Virus record (IMG/VR): IMGVR_UViG_3300046504_000032
Span: 1-64,000 of that record
Reading direction: 5' to 3' (one strand)
Length of the DNA: 64,000 nucleotides
DNA from: a virus
The first letter of the stretch is position 1. Every line of letters starts with the position of its first letter. Made by a program: the position numbers and the translations under genes. Below the pieces are notes generated by a model. It was not told the DNA's origin, made no database searches, and was given only the letters and a program-made list of their open reading frames with translations. Positions 27,859 to 36,235 of the stretch are shown piece by piece.

Positions 27859-29172
27859 TTATTTAACTGCAGTAGAATCCTTTTGTGCTTTAATCATTTG
27901 CCTCCATTCCCTCATAATATTATTGGCATAATCATCAGCATCTTTTGACGGTACTGTTCTTCCTATAGCTTTGTACCGGTCAATATATAAGGATTTTATC
28001 TGTTTCAGTTTTTTACCATCTTCGATATTCCACTGTAGAATTGTCTGAGCATCTATCGTCACTTGCTCTTTTGATGCATCATCAAGATCAGTAACTCCGT
28101 CCGGTCCTTTGACTGCTGTTGGTTTTACTGGTCCTGTTGGTTGTGCAGGTTGGACTGTTTGACCTGTTTTTTGTCCGTATATGCCTTCATATACACCTGC
28201 AGGGAGCAGGTTATCTCTGATGTAGTCCCAATTATCGGCAATAGCTTTACCCAAAGCCTCCGGCTGTGAGGTTTTGTTATTGGCGATATCTCTGAACACT
28301 TTCGCTAAGGTCTGGTCGTATGGACTTTTCCCTATTGAGAGCTGTTGTACGATATGGGTTACTAACCCAGGACTGATATAGATTGTTTGTTTGGTATCCG
28401 GGGTGACGAATTGCAATGTCTCTTTATCCCCGGCTTTCGGAGGAGTGAATACGTCAATCTCCGGTTTTGCTCCACCAGGTAGCAGTCCTATACCCCTGTC
28501 AAACTTGGCCTTCTCCCTGGCTATCCCTACCTGTAGTTGTGCTTCTATTGCAGCCTGTACCTGTTTGCGTACTCCTTCTGCCTCGTTTTCCATCCCTCTA
28601 AGCCGGTATTGTTTCTCAAGCAGGGCGTTCTCCCTGATGAAGTTATCAAGTTCTTTCTCTGCAGCCAATGATTCCTGGTGAGATCTCTCGGCCTGTTTCT
28701 CTGCTTTATCTACTGCTGCTGCATCCTGAGCCATGCCATACTGCACGTCTGCCTGTTTAAGAGCCATTTTCTTTGTACTAATTCCTTCAAGTTTCTGTTT
28801 GTATTCTAGATCGCTTTTGGCATATTCATTGACAGCATTCATGATAAATGGGTTTGGAGCCCTTTGTCCTACGGGAGCTCCGCCACCTGCAGCAATACCT
28901 TCCCCGAGAAGTCTGAATGCTTCCCCGAGAGAGTTGGTGCGCATGATCTTCTGTTGTGTAGCCTGACTGGTCTCTTTCTCGGCTTTGGCTTTTGCTTCCT
29001 CATCTTTCCAATCGAAGATAGCGGAATAAGGACCCGTCATATCGTTAGGTCCGGCTGCCTTAGCTGCCTTGATACGTTTGCGCACAGCTTCACTCCTGGC
29101 AAATTCATCGGCATAGTTTGTTCCTTTGATGACAGGGATGGGTGGATCCGAAGAAAAGTCTAATCTTGCCAT
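27859..29172 (-). CDS. Putative internal virion protein (coiled coil)
   Basis: About 437 residues from the ATG at 29172, chosen because AAAGGAGA lies 6 nt before it on the minus strand; a TTG two codons upstream is possible. Residues about 50-240 are highly charged and coiled-coil-like (KAEKQAERSHQESLAAEKELD). The C-terminal part has a Pro-rich linker (QPAQPTGPVKPTAVKGPDG) and a short helical end. No enzyme motif. It lies between the giant polyvalent gene and small membrane protein genes, so an ejected or internal head protein is the best guess. Confidence 0.65.
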   Translation of the reverse strand: MARLDFSSDPPIPVIKGTNYADEFARSEAVRKRIKAAKAAGPNDMTGPYSAIFDWKDEEAKAKAEKETSQATQQKIMRTNSLGEAFRLLGEGIAAGGGAPVGQRAPNPFIMNAVNEYAKSDLEYKQKLEGISTKKMALKQADVQYGMAQDAAAVDKAEKQAERSHQESLAAEKELDNFIRENALLEKQYRLRGMENEAEGVRKQVQAAIEAQLQVGIAREKAKFDRGIGLLPGGAKPEIDVFTPPKAGDKETLQFVTPDTKQTIYISPGLVTHIVQQLSIGKSPYDQTLAKVFRDIANNKTSQPEALGKAIADNWDYIRDNLLPAGVYEGIYGQKTGQTVQPAQPTGPVKPTAVKGPDGVTDLDDASKEQVTIDAQTILQWNIEDGKKLKQIKSLYIDRYKAIGRTVPSKDADDYANNIMREWRQMIKAQKDSTAVK

Positions 29173-29174
29173 AT

Positions 29175-29819
29175 TCAATCTCCTTTCAGGTGTTCTTTCT
29201 GCATATTAAGTAATCCGATTATCCTGGGGATCTGTTCTTCTACCATGTGTCTTTGTTCTTTAGACATTACATTGGTATACTTAAAATTAACTCCGACAAA
29301 ACCATCCTCTTTCCCGTCAAATTGCCGCATCAGGAAAAGATAACAAGACTTAAATTTCCATAACTCCATATCTCTTTTAAAGTTGAGATCTGGGCAATCG
29401 TTCACATCAGCCACGCAATAATCATATAACGTAGCTAACTGCGCAAACGCCTGTGAATATCTGGAATTAAGGACTGCTACGCACTTATCCATCATAGGTA
29501 AATCTGTTCCTCCTGCAGTCTCATGGGTAAGAGTGAATTTCTTCATTGGTAGTCCGTTAACATAATTACCTCCGTTATGGAATCTGCCAATGACTATCTT
29601 AGTAGACTTCAATTCAAATTTTAACTTGCATATGATCTTCTGTACAATAGTGCTATAACAACTGTCTTCTTTTACAGAATATTGATTTGCGTCATTTGCA
29701 ATTTTGACTGCGGCTGGTTTGACTAACTTATAAAATTTGAGCCATCCCAAAGTCAATACGCCGATTAGGAGCAGTGTTATCACATCTATTGGGGTTCTTG
29801 AGTTAAATAAACCTGTCAT
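29175..29819 (-). CDS. Membrane-anchored GAF-like protein
   Basis: 214 residues. One membrane helix near residues 12-32 (VITLLLIGVLTLGWLKFYKL) followed by a soluble domain with GRFHNGGNYVNGLPMKKFTL near 78-97 and FKSCYLFLMRQFDGKEDGFVGV near 152-173, which recalls GAF-type sensor domains. Its ATG overlaps the stop of the shifted reading frame of the preceding gene as ATGA, which argues that the shifted frame is translated. Function unknown; a membrane or virion-core role is possible. Confidence 0.65.
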   Translation of the reverse strand: MTGLFNSRTPIDVITLLLIGVLTLGWLKFYKLVKPAAVKIANDANQYSVKEDSCYSTIVQKIICKLKFELKSTKIVIGRFHNGGNYVNGLPMKKFTLTHETAGGTDLPMMDKCVAVLNSRYSQAFAQLATLYDYCVADVNDCPDLNFKRDMELWKFKSCYLFLMRQFDGKEDGFVGVNFKYTNVMSKEQRHMVEEQIPRIIGLLNMQKEHLKGD

Positions 29820-29908
29820 TTCTTTATCTTTTTTACACCAATTCTTACATTGTCAATTATCTTTCTGGCAGAAGTGGAGTCCAGAAGAAACTCATTTCGT
29901 TCTTTTTT
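29816..29908 (-). other. -1 frameshift site and shifted C-terminal extension, copy A
   Basis: Ten A on the minus strand (29912-29903) followed by G give, in the zero frame, the canonical slippery heptamer A AAA AAG at 29908-29902. After a -1 shift the frame continues 28 codons, ends with RIGVKKIKK and stops with TGA at 29818-29816, which overlaps the ATG of the next gene (29819). Without the shift the protein stops at 29857. The same arrangement occurs at 62513-62602. A homopolymer miscount in the assembly is the alternative. Confidence 0.6.
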
Positions 29909-30282
29909 TTTTCACTTACTTCAAAGATGCGTTGTACTTCCTGTAATTCTTCTTTTGTCGGAACTTTTCTCTCCATATAATCTTGCATATTTGAATTAAT
30001 TATAGAAAGTCTTCTTACTCCTCTGTTTATGGTACGCAAACTATCACTGAAATTTTTAAAGTTATTGATCATTACACTTCTGAACGCTTTACCTTCCGCA
30101 TGTTCTATTGAATCATACTTTATCCATGTGTCAATCCTTACCACTTGGTTTGTACTCTTGGTCCTTTTCTGTTCTGCCTTTACACCCTGGGTATATATCA
30201 GGATGACGATACTGGCTATTGCGGTTGCTCCACCGAATACTCCTCCGATCCACTTAGCAAGATTTAAGACTTTTTCTGACAT
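29857..30282 (-). CDS. Small membrane protein with -1 frameshift site (holin- or spanin-like topology)
   Basis: 141 residues in the zero frame, 155 with the predicted -1 shift. N-terminal membrane helix near residues 10-30 (WIGGVFGGATAIASIVILIY), then a charged helical domain (SDSLRTINRGVRRLSIINSN). A related layout is found in the protein at 62554-62943. Near the end the codons GAA AAA AAA AAG form a slippery site; the shifted frame extends to 29816. It abuts the upstream gene (start 30282, previous stop 30283). Confidence 0.7.
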   Translation of the reverse strand: MSEKVLNLAKWIGGVFGGATAIASIVILIYTQGVKAEQKRTKSTNQVVRIDTWIKYDSIEHAEGKAFRSVMINNFKNFSDSLRTINRGVRRLSIINSNMQDYMERKVPTKEELQEVQRIFEVSEKKKNEMSFFWTPLLPER

Positions 30283-30876
30283 TTACCTGAATGTTACTGC
30301 TGTATTACCCGAGTTTTGGAATGTTGCACCTGGTTTGTTCTTGAATAGTCCTTTGAGCCATTCATCTCCTTTGTTGAATGCTCCGTAAGAATCTGCCATA
30401 GAGAATGCGCCTGCGGCTCCCATTGCGTTACTGCCTGCATTCATTAAGTTAGCGGATTTTTGCATGGACTGGTTATAGTCAAGTCCGAAAAGGCTGTTTT
30501 CAGAAGCAAGATGTTCCCGTCTTAGGGCATCCTGACGTTCCTGACCGTAACCTGCAAGGTTTGTTATTGCTCCCACGAAAGGTCTCTGCATGGATTCTGC
30601 CTGGGCTACTGCTTTCTCGTCTGATGCTCCGGTTATCACGTTGCTTTGTGCAACTTTACGGGCATTACGAATATATTCCTGTGATAGTTGGCTGAGTGCC
30701 GACTTTGCCATCGGGGTATTGAGGAAGTCAAGGTTAGAATCGTATTTATACTCAAGATCGAGTTCATTTTTCCTCGCTGTAAGTTTGCGCTGTGCCTCTT
30801 GTGCTGCCTGTCTGGCTTTGATACTGGCTACCATGCCAGTTGCCATAGAATAAATCGCCAATGCGGTGCCTATCAT
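30283..30876 (-). CDS. Putative internal virion protein (197 aa)
   Basis: 197 residues. Hydrophobic N terminus (MIGTALAIYSMATGMVASI) followed by long helices rich in Ala, Gln and Glu (QAAQEAQRKLTARKNELD) and a Gly/Ala/Met-rich C-terminal part (AGSNAMGAAGAFSMADSYGA). This resembles T7 gp14-like or crAss-like internal core proteins that form part of the ejection channel. First gene of the long minus operon that ends with the portal. The assignment is from composition and context only. Confidence 0.6.
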   Translation of the reverse strand: MIGTALAIYSMATGMVASIKARQAAQEAQRKLTARKNELDLEYKYDSNLDFLNTPMAKSALSQLSQEYIRNARKVAQSNVITGASDEKAVAQAESMQRPFVGAITNLAGYGQERQDALRREHLASENSLFGLDYNQSMQKSANLMNAGSNAMGAAGAFSMADSYGAFNKGDEWLKGLFKNKPGATFQNSGNTAVTFR

Positions 30877-30898
30877 GATAAAAATAATTTAATCACCG

Positions 30899-30906
30899 TA
30901 AACTTA
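30899..30906 (-). promoter_or_regulatory. Putative -7 box of portal/polyvalent operon
   Basis: Minus strand TAAGTTTA, one base off TAnnTTTG. It lies 25 nt from the shared element at 30932-30962, the same distance as the TAGATTTG box from copy 1. It is 22 nt before the start codon at 30876. Confidence 0.4.
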
Positions 30907-30931
30907 GGAATATTACTTGGTCTGTAAAGTG

Positions 30932-30962
30932 TTATTTTGACTTGAATTTAAGTCAATTTAAC
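30932..30962 (+). promoter_or_regulatory. Shared 31-bp divergent-promoter element, copy 2
   Basis: Begins TTATTTTGAC and ends GTCAATTTAAC. Contains the inverted half-sites TTGAC and GTCAA separated by 10 nt. Same orientation as copy 1 (3711-3741) and 27 of 31 identical. Lies between the divergent portal and tail operons. Confidence 0.6.
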
Positions 30963-30972
30963 GGTAAGTAGG

Positions 30973-30993
30973 TATAATTATTCTGCATCTTTG
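30973..30993 (+). promoter_or_regulatory. Putative promoter boxes of tail operon
   Basis: TATAAT at 30973-30978 and CATCTTTG at 30986-30993; the second is one base off TAnnTTTG and lies 17 nt before the start at 31011. Which one is used cannot be told from sequence. Confidence 0.35.
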
Positions 30994-31010
30994 TATTTTA
31001 ATCACTTTAT

Positions 31011-31565
31011 ATGCCACAGAAATATTCTGAGCAAGACATGGCCCGAGCCATTTTGCTTGTACTTGACCAGAGCTTGCCGATCAAGAAGGTAGCAAGGGAG
31101 ATGGGTATTAATCTGAGGGCATTACAGCGTTACAAAGCCAGGTATCTTGCTGACCCTACCACGACAACTCTCCGGCAGATGTTTCCTACTGTCCGGGAGA
31201 ATCCCCTGAAAGAGGATGAGCCAATAGTGAAGAAAGATAATCCTGTTGCTTCTGCTGAGGTGATGGATGCTACGGATAAGACATTGATAGCAAGGGCCAA
31301 GTTCCTGGATGATGTTCTTTCTACCAAACAGGTATTACTTGACCGGCTGAAAAAGGCAGGGGGTAAGTCGAATAACATTGATGCTTTGCATAAGGCTATC
31401 AAGACATTGGATGATCTTGAGACCAAGGTAGTGCCGGAAGGTGGCAATTCACCTGCAGCACAGGTAAAGACGCTCAATGTATTTCAACTATTCAATCAGC
31501 AACTAATAAACGAAGGATATGAAGGACCTGAGATCCCGGATGCCGATATCGTTAAGAACGATTGA
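31011..31565 (+). CDS. HTH DNA-binding protein (184 aa)
   Basis: Residues 5-47 (QDMARAILLVLDQSLPIKKVAREMGINLRALQRYKARY, psq-like) form a helix-turn-helix. The rest is a linker and a helical domain (LSTKQVLLDRLKKAGG). The layout resembles small terminase subunits or phage regulators. A small HTH gene already precedes the terminase at 3774, and both follow the same 31-bp element. It could be the regulator of these promoters or the true small terminase. The next gene starts 47 nt inside it. Confidence 0.65.
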   Translation: MPQKYSEQDMARAILLVLDQSLPIKKVAREMGINLRALQRYKARYLADPTTTTLRQMFPTVRENPLKEDEPIVKKDNPVASAEVMDATDKTLIARAKFLDDVLSTKQVLLDRLKKAGGKSNNIDALHKAIKTLDDLETKVVPEGGNSPAAQVKTLNVFQLFNQQLINEGYEGPEIPDADIVKND

Positions 31566-34149
31566 CCGGAGGCATAATGACAATCTGCCTGATGGTGCAT
31601 TACTGGAATTGATCAACATGCGTGTCATCAATGGCGCTCTGCGTCCTATCCCGGAGAAGGAGCGACTTACTGACCCTAATCCTCAGTTCTCGGTGCTGTT
31701 CAAGCATGTCGTCAATGAATCGGTTTATATCTTTTGGGGAATACTGAGTGATCATCTTGTCTATGAAGTTTATGAAGATGATGTCCTGATATATTCCGAC
31801 ATGACGTTTTATGATCTTACAGGCGACAATATAAGTTTCGCTGCTCTTGGCAATGCGTTAGTGGTAAGTGTTCATGATACTGAAAAGACTATTGTTTTTC
31901 TTTTCAATCCTGATAGTCAGACCTACAAACTGTTTGATCCTTTACTGCCGGATATGCCTCTTGTCTCTTTGCAACGGGTAGTGTATAATACTGATGATGA
32001 GACTAAAGATTCTACTCTTACTTCCGGTGATACCGATGCTGCAGATGTAGCTTTTAAAGGACTTGCACAAGATCAGATGGCAAGGATGATAGCAAAAGGT
32101 TATCTTGTAGGGAAATACCTGGTACGTTGTGCATGGGAGTTATTTGATGGTTCTCTTGTAATGCATTCTGTACCTGTTTGTGTTCAGGCGAGCGAGATAG
32201 AAGCATGGACACATACCGGAGCTTCATTATGGGCTAATACCGGGTTTGTCGGTTATAAGTTACAGCACAAGATTTGGATATCTTCATCTGATCTTTCAGC
32301 ACTAAAAACACAATTCACAGGGATTGTCAAGTCGTTTAATATTTACCTGAGCAATCACCAGGTTCTTTTGGAGATGCATAGTGCAGCAATGGTAGCTAAT
32401 CAGCATTATTCTATGACATTACCTGACGGGGGTATCCCTACCGGTGATATAGATACCCTCATCCAGAATGAGGTAAATTATTTCAAGCTGCTCAGGATCC
32501 CTCTTGAGGAATTAGTTGCCGAGACATGGATCGATATCCCTTTATCGGACAATTCTTTGCTTAGTTCATCTGAGGTATTGACTGCCGGTAACTTATCTTT
32601 TCATCAGTTATATAGCAAAAATCTTTTCTCTTATAACCAGAGGGTTTTCCTTGGCAACATAAAGAATACGCTTTACAGAGGCCGTTCTCTCAGGGGTTTC
32701 CTGCAGCCGACTATAGAATCCGGAGGCACATATTTTACCACAGATCTTCCATACAGCATTGGGATAGTTCAGGAGATAGAGACAGCGCAAGGCACTAAGC
32801 GTGTTTTTTCCGGATGGGAGGAGATAGACTACTATCGTAATGACATTATGGAGTTTGCCTTTTATTTCCATGACTATCTTGGTTATCCTGATGCCAGGGC
32901 AAAAAAGATGACTATTTACCTCAAGGGTACTGATGGTGTCACTATCCGCAAACTTGGAGAAAAGAACCTTACTCAGGTCTATGGCATGAATTTCTCATAC
33001 TACATGGGAGATAGTTTTTTATGTTCCGGTGAGGGATATCCAGGCTTTGAAGGTCCGTTTGGTGACTACCCGGTAGAAGCGTTTCCTGAGATACTCGATA
33101 CTTATTGGGACGGTGACAGGGTACAAGCCACAGAATTTCAGAACCCTTACTACTTTCCTGCAATAAACTCATACAGGGTAGAAGGTTTCATACTCGGCAT
33201 GGCTACTAATGCCATTGCTCTCTCTCAGGGTCAGTTCGGGCAGTTCCCTATCTTCACCTTTACCACCAAAGGGATATGGGTGCTCGACATAGGAGACGGG
33301 GATATACTCATCACAAGGGTTCGCCCTCTCTCGGGAACGATATGTACAAACGCTGAATCTATCCTAGGTATTGACGGAGGGGTTATCTTCATGAGCAACG
33401 AAGGACTGATGATACTCACCGGTGCAAACTCTACTTCGATATCGGACATTATTGCAGGGGAATCCGATTCACCTCTTGTCGGAGTGAATGATTACGACCG
33501 CATTGTTGACAATCCAAACACCTACCAACCGGATGAATTCATCAATGACGATACCCCTTTCGCTATCTATGCTGAGAATGCCAGGATAGCTTTCACTATC
33601 GTTGCCCTGCTCAATGGAGAGATAGAAAAAGAAATAATAGTCAGCAATACGGACTACGACTACTCATACGTGTACAGCATCATATCAAAGACCTGGCACA
33701 AAATAACTCAGTCATGGGACAGATTCCTCCACGACTACCCAAAAACATACGGGACCAAACAAATAGATTCTGACTACTTCCTCGATGACCTGTCAGCAGA
33801 ACAGAAAGAAACAGACCAGGAAATACTCGTTCACCTCGAGACCCGTCCAATAAAATTCGGGGAAGATCTCTCTTACAAGAAAATTATCCGCACCCTGCTT
33901 TACGGATTCCTTAACCCCGTAAAAGAAAAACCATTCACATTCTACTTGTTCGGAACAGTCGATGACGAACATTGGTTCTCCCAACAGGCAAGCAACATAG
34001 TAACCCCGGGAGATAAAGCAATCCTCGGACGTACCCTGTTCTCATGTAAGAAATTCATCATTGTCATGGGAGGTTATGTCTATGACAACACTTTTATCTC
34101 CGGGCTTATTTCGGATGTCGAGAAACGCTACACCAATAAACTCAGATAA
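31519..34149 (+). CDS. Tail nozzle / stabilisation-like structural protein
   Basis: 876 residues, no membrane segments, beta-rich throughout. The opening (DRRHNDNLPDGALLELINM) and the segment TTKGIWVLDIGDGDILITRV followed by GGVIFMSNEGLMILTG recall beta-propeller nozzle proteins of short-tailed phages (T7 gp12, P22 gp10) and the stabilisation proteins of crAss-like phages. Start at 31519 is supported by GAAGGA just upstream; it overlaps the HTH gene by 47 nt. A later ATG at 31540 has no such signal. Function by resemblance, not proof. Confidence 0.7.
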   Translation: MKDLRSRMPISLRTIDRRHNDNLPDGALLELINMRVINGALRPIPEKERLTDPNPQFSVLFKHVVNESVYIFWGILSDHLVYEVYEDDVLIYSDMTFYDLTGDNISFAALGNALVVSVHDTEKTIVFLFNPDSQTYKLFDPLLPDMPLVSLQRVVYNTDDETKDSTLTSGDTDAADVAFKGLAQDQMARMIAKGYLVGKYLVRCAWELFDGSLVMHSVPVCVQASEIEAWTHTGASLWANTGFVGYKLQHKIWISSSDLSALKTQFTGIVKSFNIYLSNHQVLLEMHSAAMVANQHYSMTLPDGGIPTGDIDTLIQNEVNYFKLLRIPLEELVAETWIDIPLSDNSLLSSSEVLTAGNLSFHQLYSKNLFSYNQRVFLGNIKNTLYRGRSLRGFLQPTIESGGTYFTTDLPYSIGIVQEIETAQGTKRVFSGWEEIDYYRNDIMEFAFYFHDYLGYPDARAKKMTIYLKGTDGVTIRKLGEKNLTQVYGMNFSYYMGDSFLCSGEGYPGFEGPFGDYPVEAFPEILDTYWDGDRVQATEFQNPYYFPAINSYRVEGFILGMATNAIALSQGQFGQFPIFTFTTKGIWVLDIGDGDILITRVRPLSGTICTNAESILGIDGGVIFMSNEGLMILTGANSTSISDIIAGESDSPLVGVNDYDRIVDNPNTYQPDEFINDDTPFAIYAENARIAFTIVALLNGEIEKEIIVSNTDYDYSYVYSIISKTWHKITQSWDRFLHDYPKTYGTKQIDSDYFLDDLSAEQKETDQEILVHLETRPIKFGEDLSYKKIIRTLLYGFLNPVKEKPFTFYLFGTVDDEHWFSQQASNIVTPGDKAILGRTLFSCKKFIIVMGGYVYDNTFISGLISDVEKRYTNKLR

Positions 34150-34151
34150 CC

Positions 34152-34343
34152 ATGCCTTACGTCTCACAAGCTCAAGCCGCATACTTCAATATCCACAAAA
34201 AGGAACTGGAGAAAGAAGGAGTTAATGTCGAACATTGGAACGCTGCCTCCAAAGGTAAGCACCTGCCTAAACACACAAGCAAAAGCAAACACGAATTTGC
34301 CGGTGACGCATTGAAACATCACGAACAATCTAAAAAACACTAA
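34152..34343 (+). CDS. Small basic protein (63 aa)
   Basis: Starts MPYVSQAQAAYFNIHKKEL and continues with His/Lys-rich stretches (GKHLPKHTSKSKHEFAGD). Openings of the MPxVSxAQxxxF type are common in small phage proteins of unknown role. It starts 2 nt after the nozzle stop codon and precedes another very basic small ORF. Confidence 0.6.
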   Translation: MPYVSQAQAAYFNIHKKELEKEGVNVEHWNAASKGKHLPKHTSKSKHEFAGDALKHHEQSKKH

Positions 34344-34345
34344 CC

Positions 34346-34474
34346 ATGGGACAGACTGTCAAACAGAAAATGATCGCCAAATCAAAAAAGGCCGAAGAAC
34401 ACAAAACCAGAGTACCATTCGGTGCACTCCTCCCTTCCAACCCTCCTCTTGCCACTAAACCCAAAAAGAAGTGA
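34346..34474 (+). CDS. Very small basic protein (42 aa)
   Basis: ATG at 34346 follows the previous stop by 2 nt; 42 codons, ending with ATKPKKK and a TGA that overlaps the GTG start of the next gene (GTGA). Lys-rich N terminus, Pro-rich end. The tight packing and overlapping stop-start support expression. Function unknown. Confidence 0.55.
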   Translation: MGQTVKQKMIAKSKKAEEHKTRVPFGALLPSNPPLATKPKKK

Positions 34475-34773
34475 GCAAAGTAATCAAACAAGATAACAGA
34501 AACCGGAACGATGACAGAGATTACTACATCTTCGATTGTCCCGGCTGCAAATGCTCTCACTCTTTCTCCGTTCCTGCCTGGACCTTCAATGGTGACTATG
34601 AGAAACCAACTGTCGGTGGTAGCGTCCTCGTCAATGCTCACCTCCTCGAGATAGACCTAATGCAACCCGGAGTCCATCGCTGCCACTCATTCATCAAAAA
34701 CGGAATGATAGAATTCCTTAACGACTGCACACATGACCTCAAAGGACAAACAGTCCCACTACCAGAACTATGA
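34471..34773 (+). CDS. DUF6527-like zinc-ribbon phage protein
   Basis: 100 residues from a GTG start overlapping the previous stop. FDCPGCKCSHSFSVPAWTFNG near 21-41, KPTVGGSVLVN near 45-55, RCHSFIKNGMIEFLNDCTHDL near 70-90 match the conserved pattern of DUF6527 phage proteins (CPxCxxxH, W-FNG, PTxxxS, CHsxIxxGxIxFlxDxTH). Probably binds zinc. Role unknown; often found among phage structural accessory genes. Confidence 0.75.
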   Translation: MSKVIKQDNRNRNDDRDYYIFDCPGCKCSHSFSVPAWTFNGDYEKPTVGGSVLVNAHLLEIDLMQPGVHRCHSFIKNGMIEFLNDCTHDLKGQTVPLPEL

Positions 34774-35087
34774 AAATCAAAACAATGCCAAAAGTAATGC
34801 GTAGGCTAATGCCTCACGTACTCGCGATAACCCTTTGCCCTTTCGGCATATACCTCAGAGATGTAGAATGTGGAGATAAATACACTATCCTCCACGAATC
34901 AATCCATTGGAAACAACAAACCGAAATGCTTATCATCTTCTTCTACTTGTGGTACCTGATCGAATGGACTGTCAAAGGATTCAAGTACTACAACATATCA
35001 TTCGAGAGAGAAGCATTCCGAAATGATACATGGCTCTACCTATCCTCACGTAAACACTTCGCTTGGTTTAAGTACATCAGAAAGTGA
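34770..35087 (+). CDS. HExxH zinc-protease-like membrane protein
   Basis: 105 residues. HESIHWKQQTEML near residue 42 gives HExxH, followed by a hydrophobic segment (IIFFYLWYLIEWTV) and ISFEREAFRND, a well-known small Bacteroidota family in which the late Glu may be the third zinc ligand. One membrane helix overlapping or next to the active site. Role in the phage unknown, possibly cell-envelope modification. ATGA overlap with the previous gene; last gene of this operon. Confidence 0.7.
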   Translation: MKIKTMPKVMRRLMPHVLAITLCPFGIYLRDVECGDKYTILHESIHWKQQTEMLIIFFYLWYLIEWTVKGFKYYNISFEREAFRNDTWLYLSSRKHFAWFKYIRK

Positions 35088-35316
35088 TCAGAACCTTTTT
35101 TTGTTGGAAAAATTTGGAAGTGCCTTTCAAACCATTTTAGAAAGTTCCAATACCCTACCCCCTTTTTTTATTTCACATATTCCCCTAATTTACACATCGG
35201 GCCGACTAAAGCCCCTCCCCCTCCTTGCCTTGTACCCCCACCCATACCCCCGGCACACGAAAAAATGAGGTTTGGCAGTCAAGAAATAGGCAAAATTACA
35301 CAGCAGAACATGAAAA

Positions 35317-35357
35317 AAGCATGGGAAAACAGGTCATCCCTGACAAAACCCATGCTT
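35317..35357 (-). terminator. Terminator of the 35.7-kb minus gene
   Basis: AAGCATGGG (35317-35325) pairs with CCCATGCTT (35349-35357); on the minus strand it is followed by a T run. It lies just beyond the minus-strand gene ending at 35383. The rest of the gap 35088-35316 is AT-rich with a C-rich patch near 35212-35262; no gene is seen there. Confidence 0.65.
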
Positions 35358-35382
35358 TAACAGCAATATCTGAGCAGTTTTG

Positions 35383-35700
35383 CTACAGATTCAGGAACGC
35401 ATGCTCCAAATGTGCCTTACCAAGACCGAGTACTTTGCCAACATGTGCCTTTAACTGGTCCAGATCGTCATAATCTAAGAGATCGTTACGCAAGAGGTGA
35501 TACTTTTTGCGTAGTTTGACCTTGATCAGGTTGAGATCGGGGTCAGAAACGGGCTTTCTTGCCTTCTTAGTAGGTTTCTTTGCATCCTCAGCAGGTACTT
35601 CTTCGTATTTCTCCTGTTTGGTCTGGTCAAGATCATCCCCCGGATAACTTGTTTTTACTTTTTTCGGGCTCTTTGTCCCTTTTTTCGGTTTTGTTGCCAT
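35383..35700 (-). CDS. Lysine-rich hypothetical protein
   Basis: About 105 residues from the ATG at 35700 (MATKPKKGTKSPKKVK); an ATG at 35724 would add eight residues and neither has a clear ribosome-binding site. The N-terminal third is Lys-rich and disordered, and the C-terminal third is helical with LLRNDLLDYDDLDQLKAHVG. It could bind nucleic acid. It is the only minus-strand gene between the tail operon and the origin-like region, and has its own terminator. Confidence 0.6.
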   Translation of the reverse strand: MATKPKKGTKSPKKVKTSYPGDDLDQTKQEKYEEVPAEDAKKPTKKARKPVSDPDLNLIKVKLRKKYHLLRNDLLDYDDLDQLKAHVGKVLGLGKAHLEHAFLNL

Positions 35701-35760
35701 GATCATAGCTTTTAAGTGTGACATTTGATATATCGGAATGCAAGTTACTAATATTTTAAG

Positions 35761-35768
35761 TATATTTG
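35761..35768 (+). promoter_or_regulatory. -7 promoter box
   Basis: TATATTTG matches TAnnTTTG, 16 nt before the start codon at 35785. No clear TTTG box is seen 19-21 nt upstream. Confidence 0.5.
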
Positions 35769-35784
35769 GTAATAAAACAACATT

Positions 35785-36132
35785 ATGAAACTAATAAGAG
35801 GGACTAAAGTATCTGAGGCTAACATACAGGCAGAGTTCTATATGGCCTGTAAAAGGCATAATATTAACTGTTATCTTGAGTATTCTGTGATTTGTACTAC
35901 CAAAACCATGAGGAAAAAGCAGAGAAAATGCAGATTTGATGCAGTACTCTATGACAAAGAGGATAATATATTCGCAATAATAGAAATCAAATCATACCAT
36001 ACTCACCGACCCGGTAATAGAGCTACAGTACAACTATATCATTATGAGCAATACGGAATACCGGTCTTTTTAATAACAAGAATTGAAAATATAGAATCAA
36101 CTATTAAATTAATTCTACTTTTGGTTCCTTAA
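35785..36132 (+). CDS. PD-(D/E)xK-like nuclease (115 aa)
   Basis: CRFDAVLYDKEDNIFAIIEIK near residues 50-70 gives the D-(x)n-E-x-K catalytic pattern on two beta strands, preceded by a helix (EANIQAEFYMACKRHNI). Size and layout fit small stand-alone phage nucleases of the restriction-endonuclease fold. It is a single-gene unit with its own promoter box and lies directly before the repeat-rich origin-like region. Function in recombination, host DNA breakdown or origin nicking is not decidable. Confidence 0.65.
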   Translation: MKLIRGTKVSEANIQAEFYMACKRHNINCYLEYSVICTTKTMRKKQRKCRFDAVLYDKEDNIFAIIEIKSYHTHRPGNRATVQLYHYEQYGIPVFLITRIENIESTIKLILLLVP

Positions 36133-36182
36133 CAATCTTCCTAAGAATAATACTAATACTATATTCTAAGTTCTAAGTTCTA

Positions 36183-36235
36183 CGGTAGGATAGTCCTACC
36201 GGATTAAGAGATAGTCCTATCGGACTATCCTACCG
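36183..36235. repeat. Nested inverted and direct repeats
   Basis: CGGTAGGATAGTCC (36183-36196) and GGACTATCCTACCG (36222-36235) are perfect 14-bp inverted repeats. Inside, GGTAGGA/TCCTACC and GATAGTCC/GGACTATC form smaller alternative hairpins, and TAGTCCTAYCGGA is directly repeated (36191 and 36212). It could be a strong bidirectional terminator after the nuclease gene or part of the origin. Confidence 0.6.
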
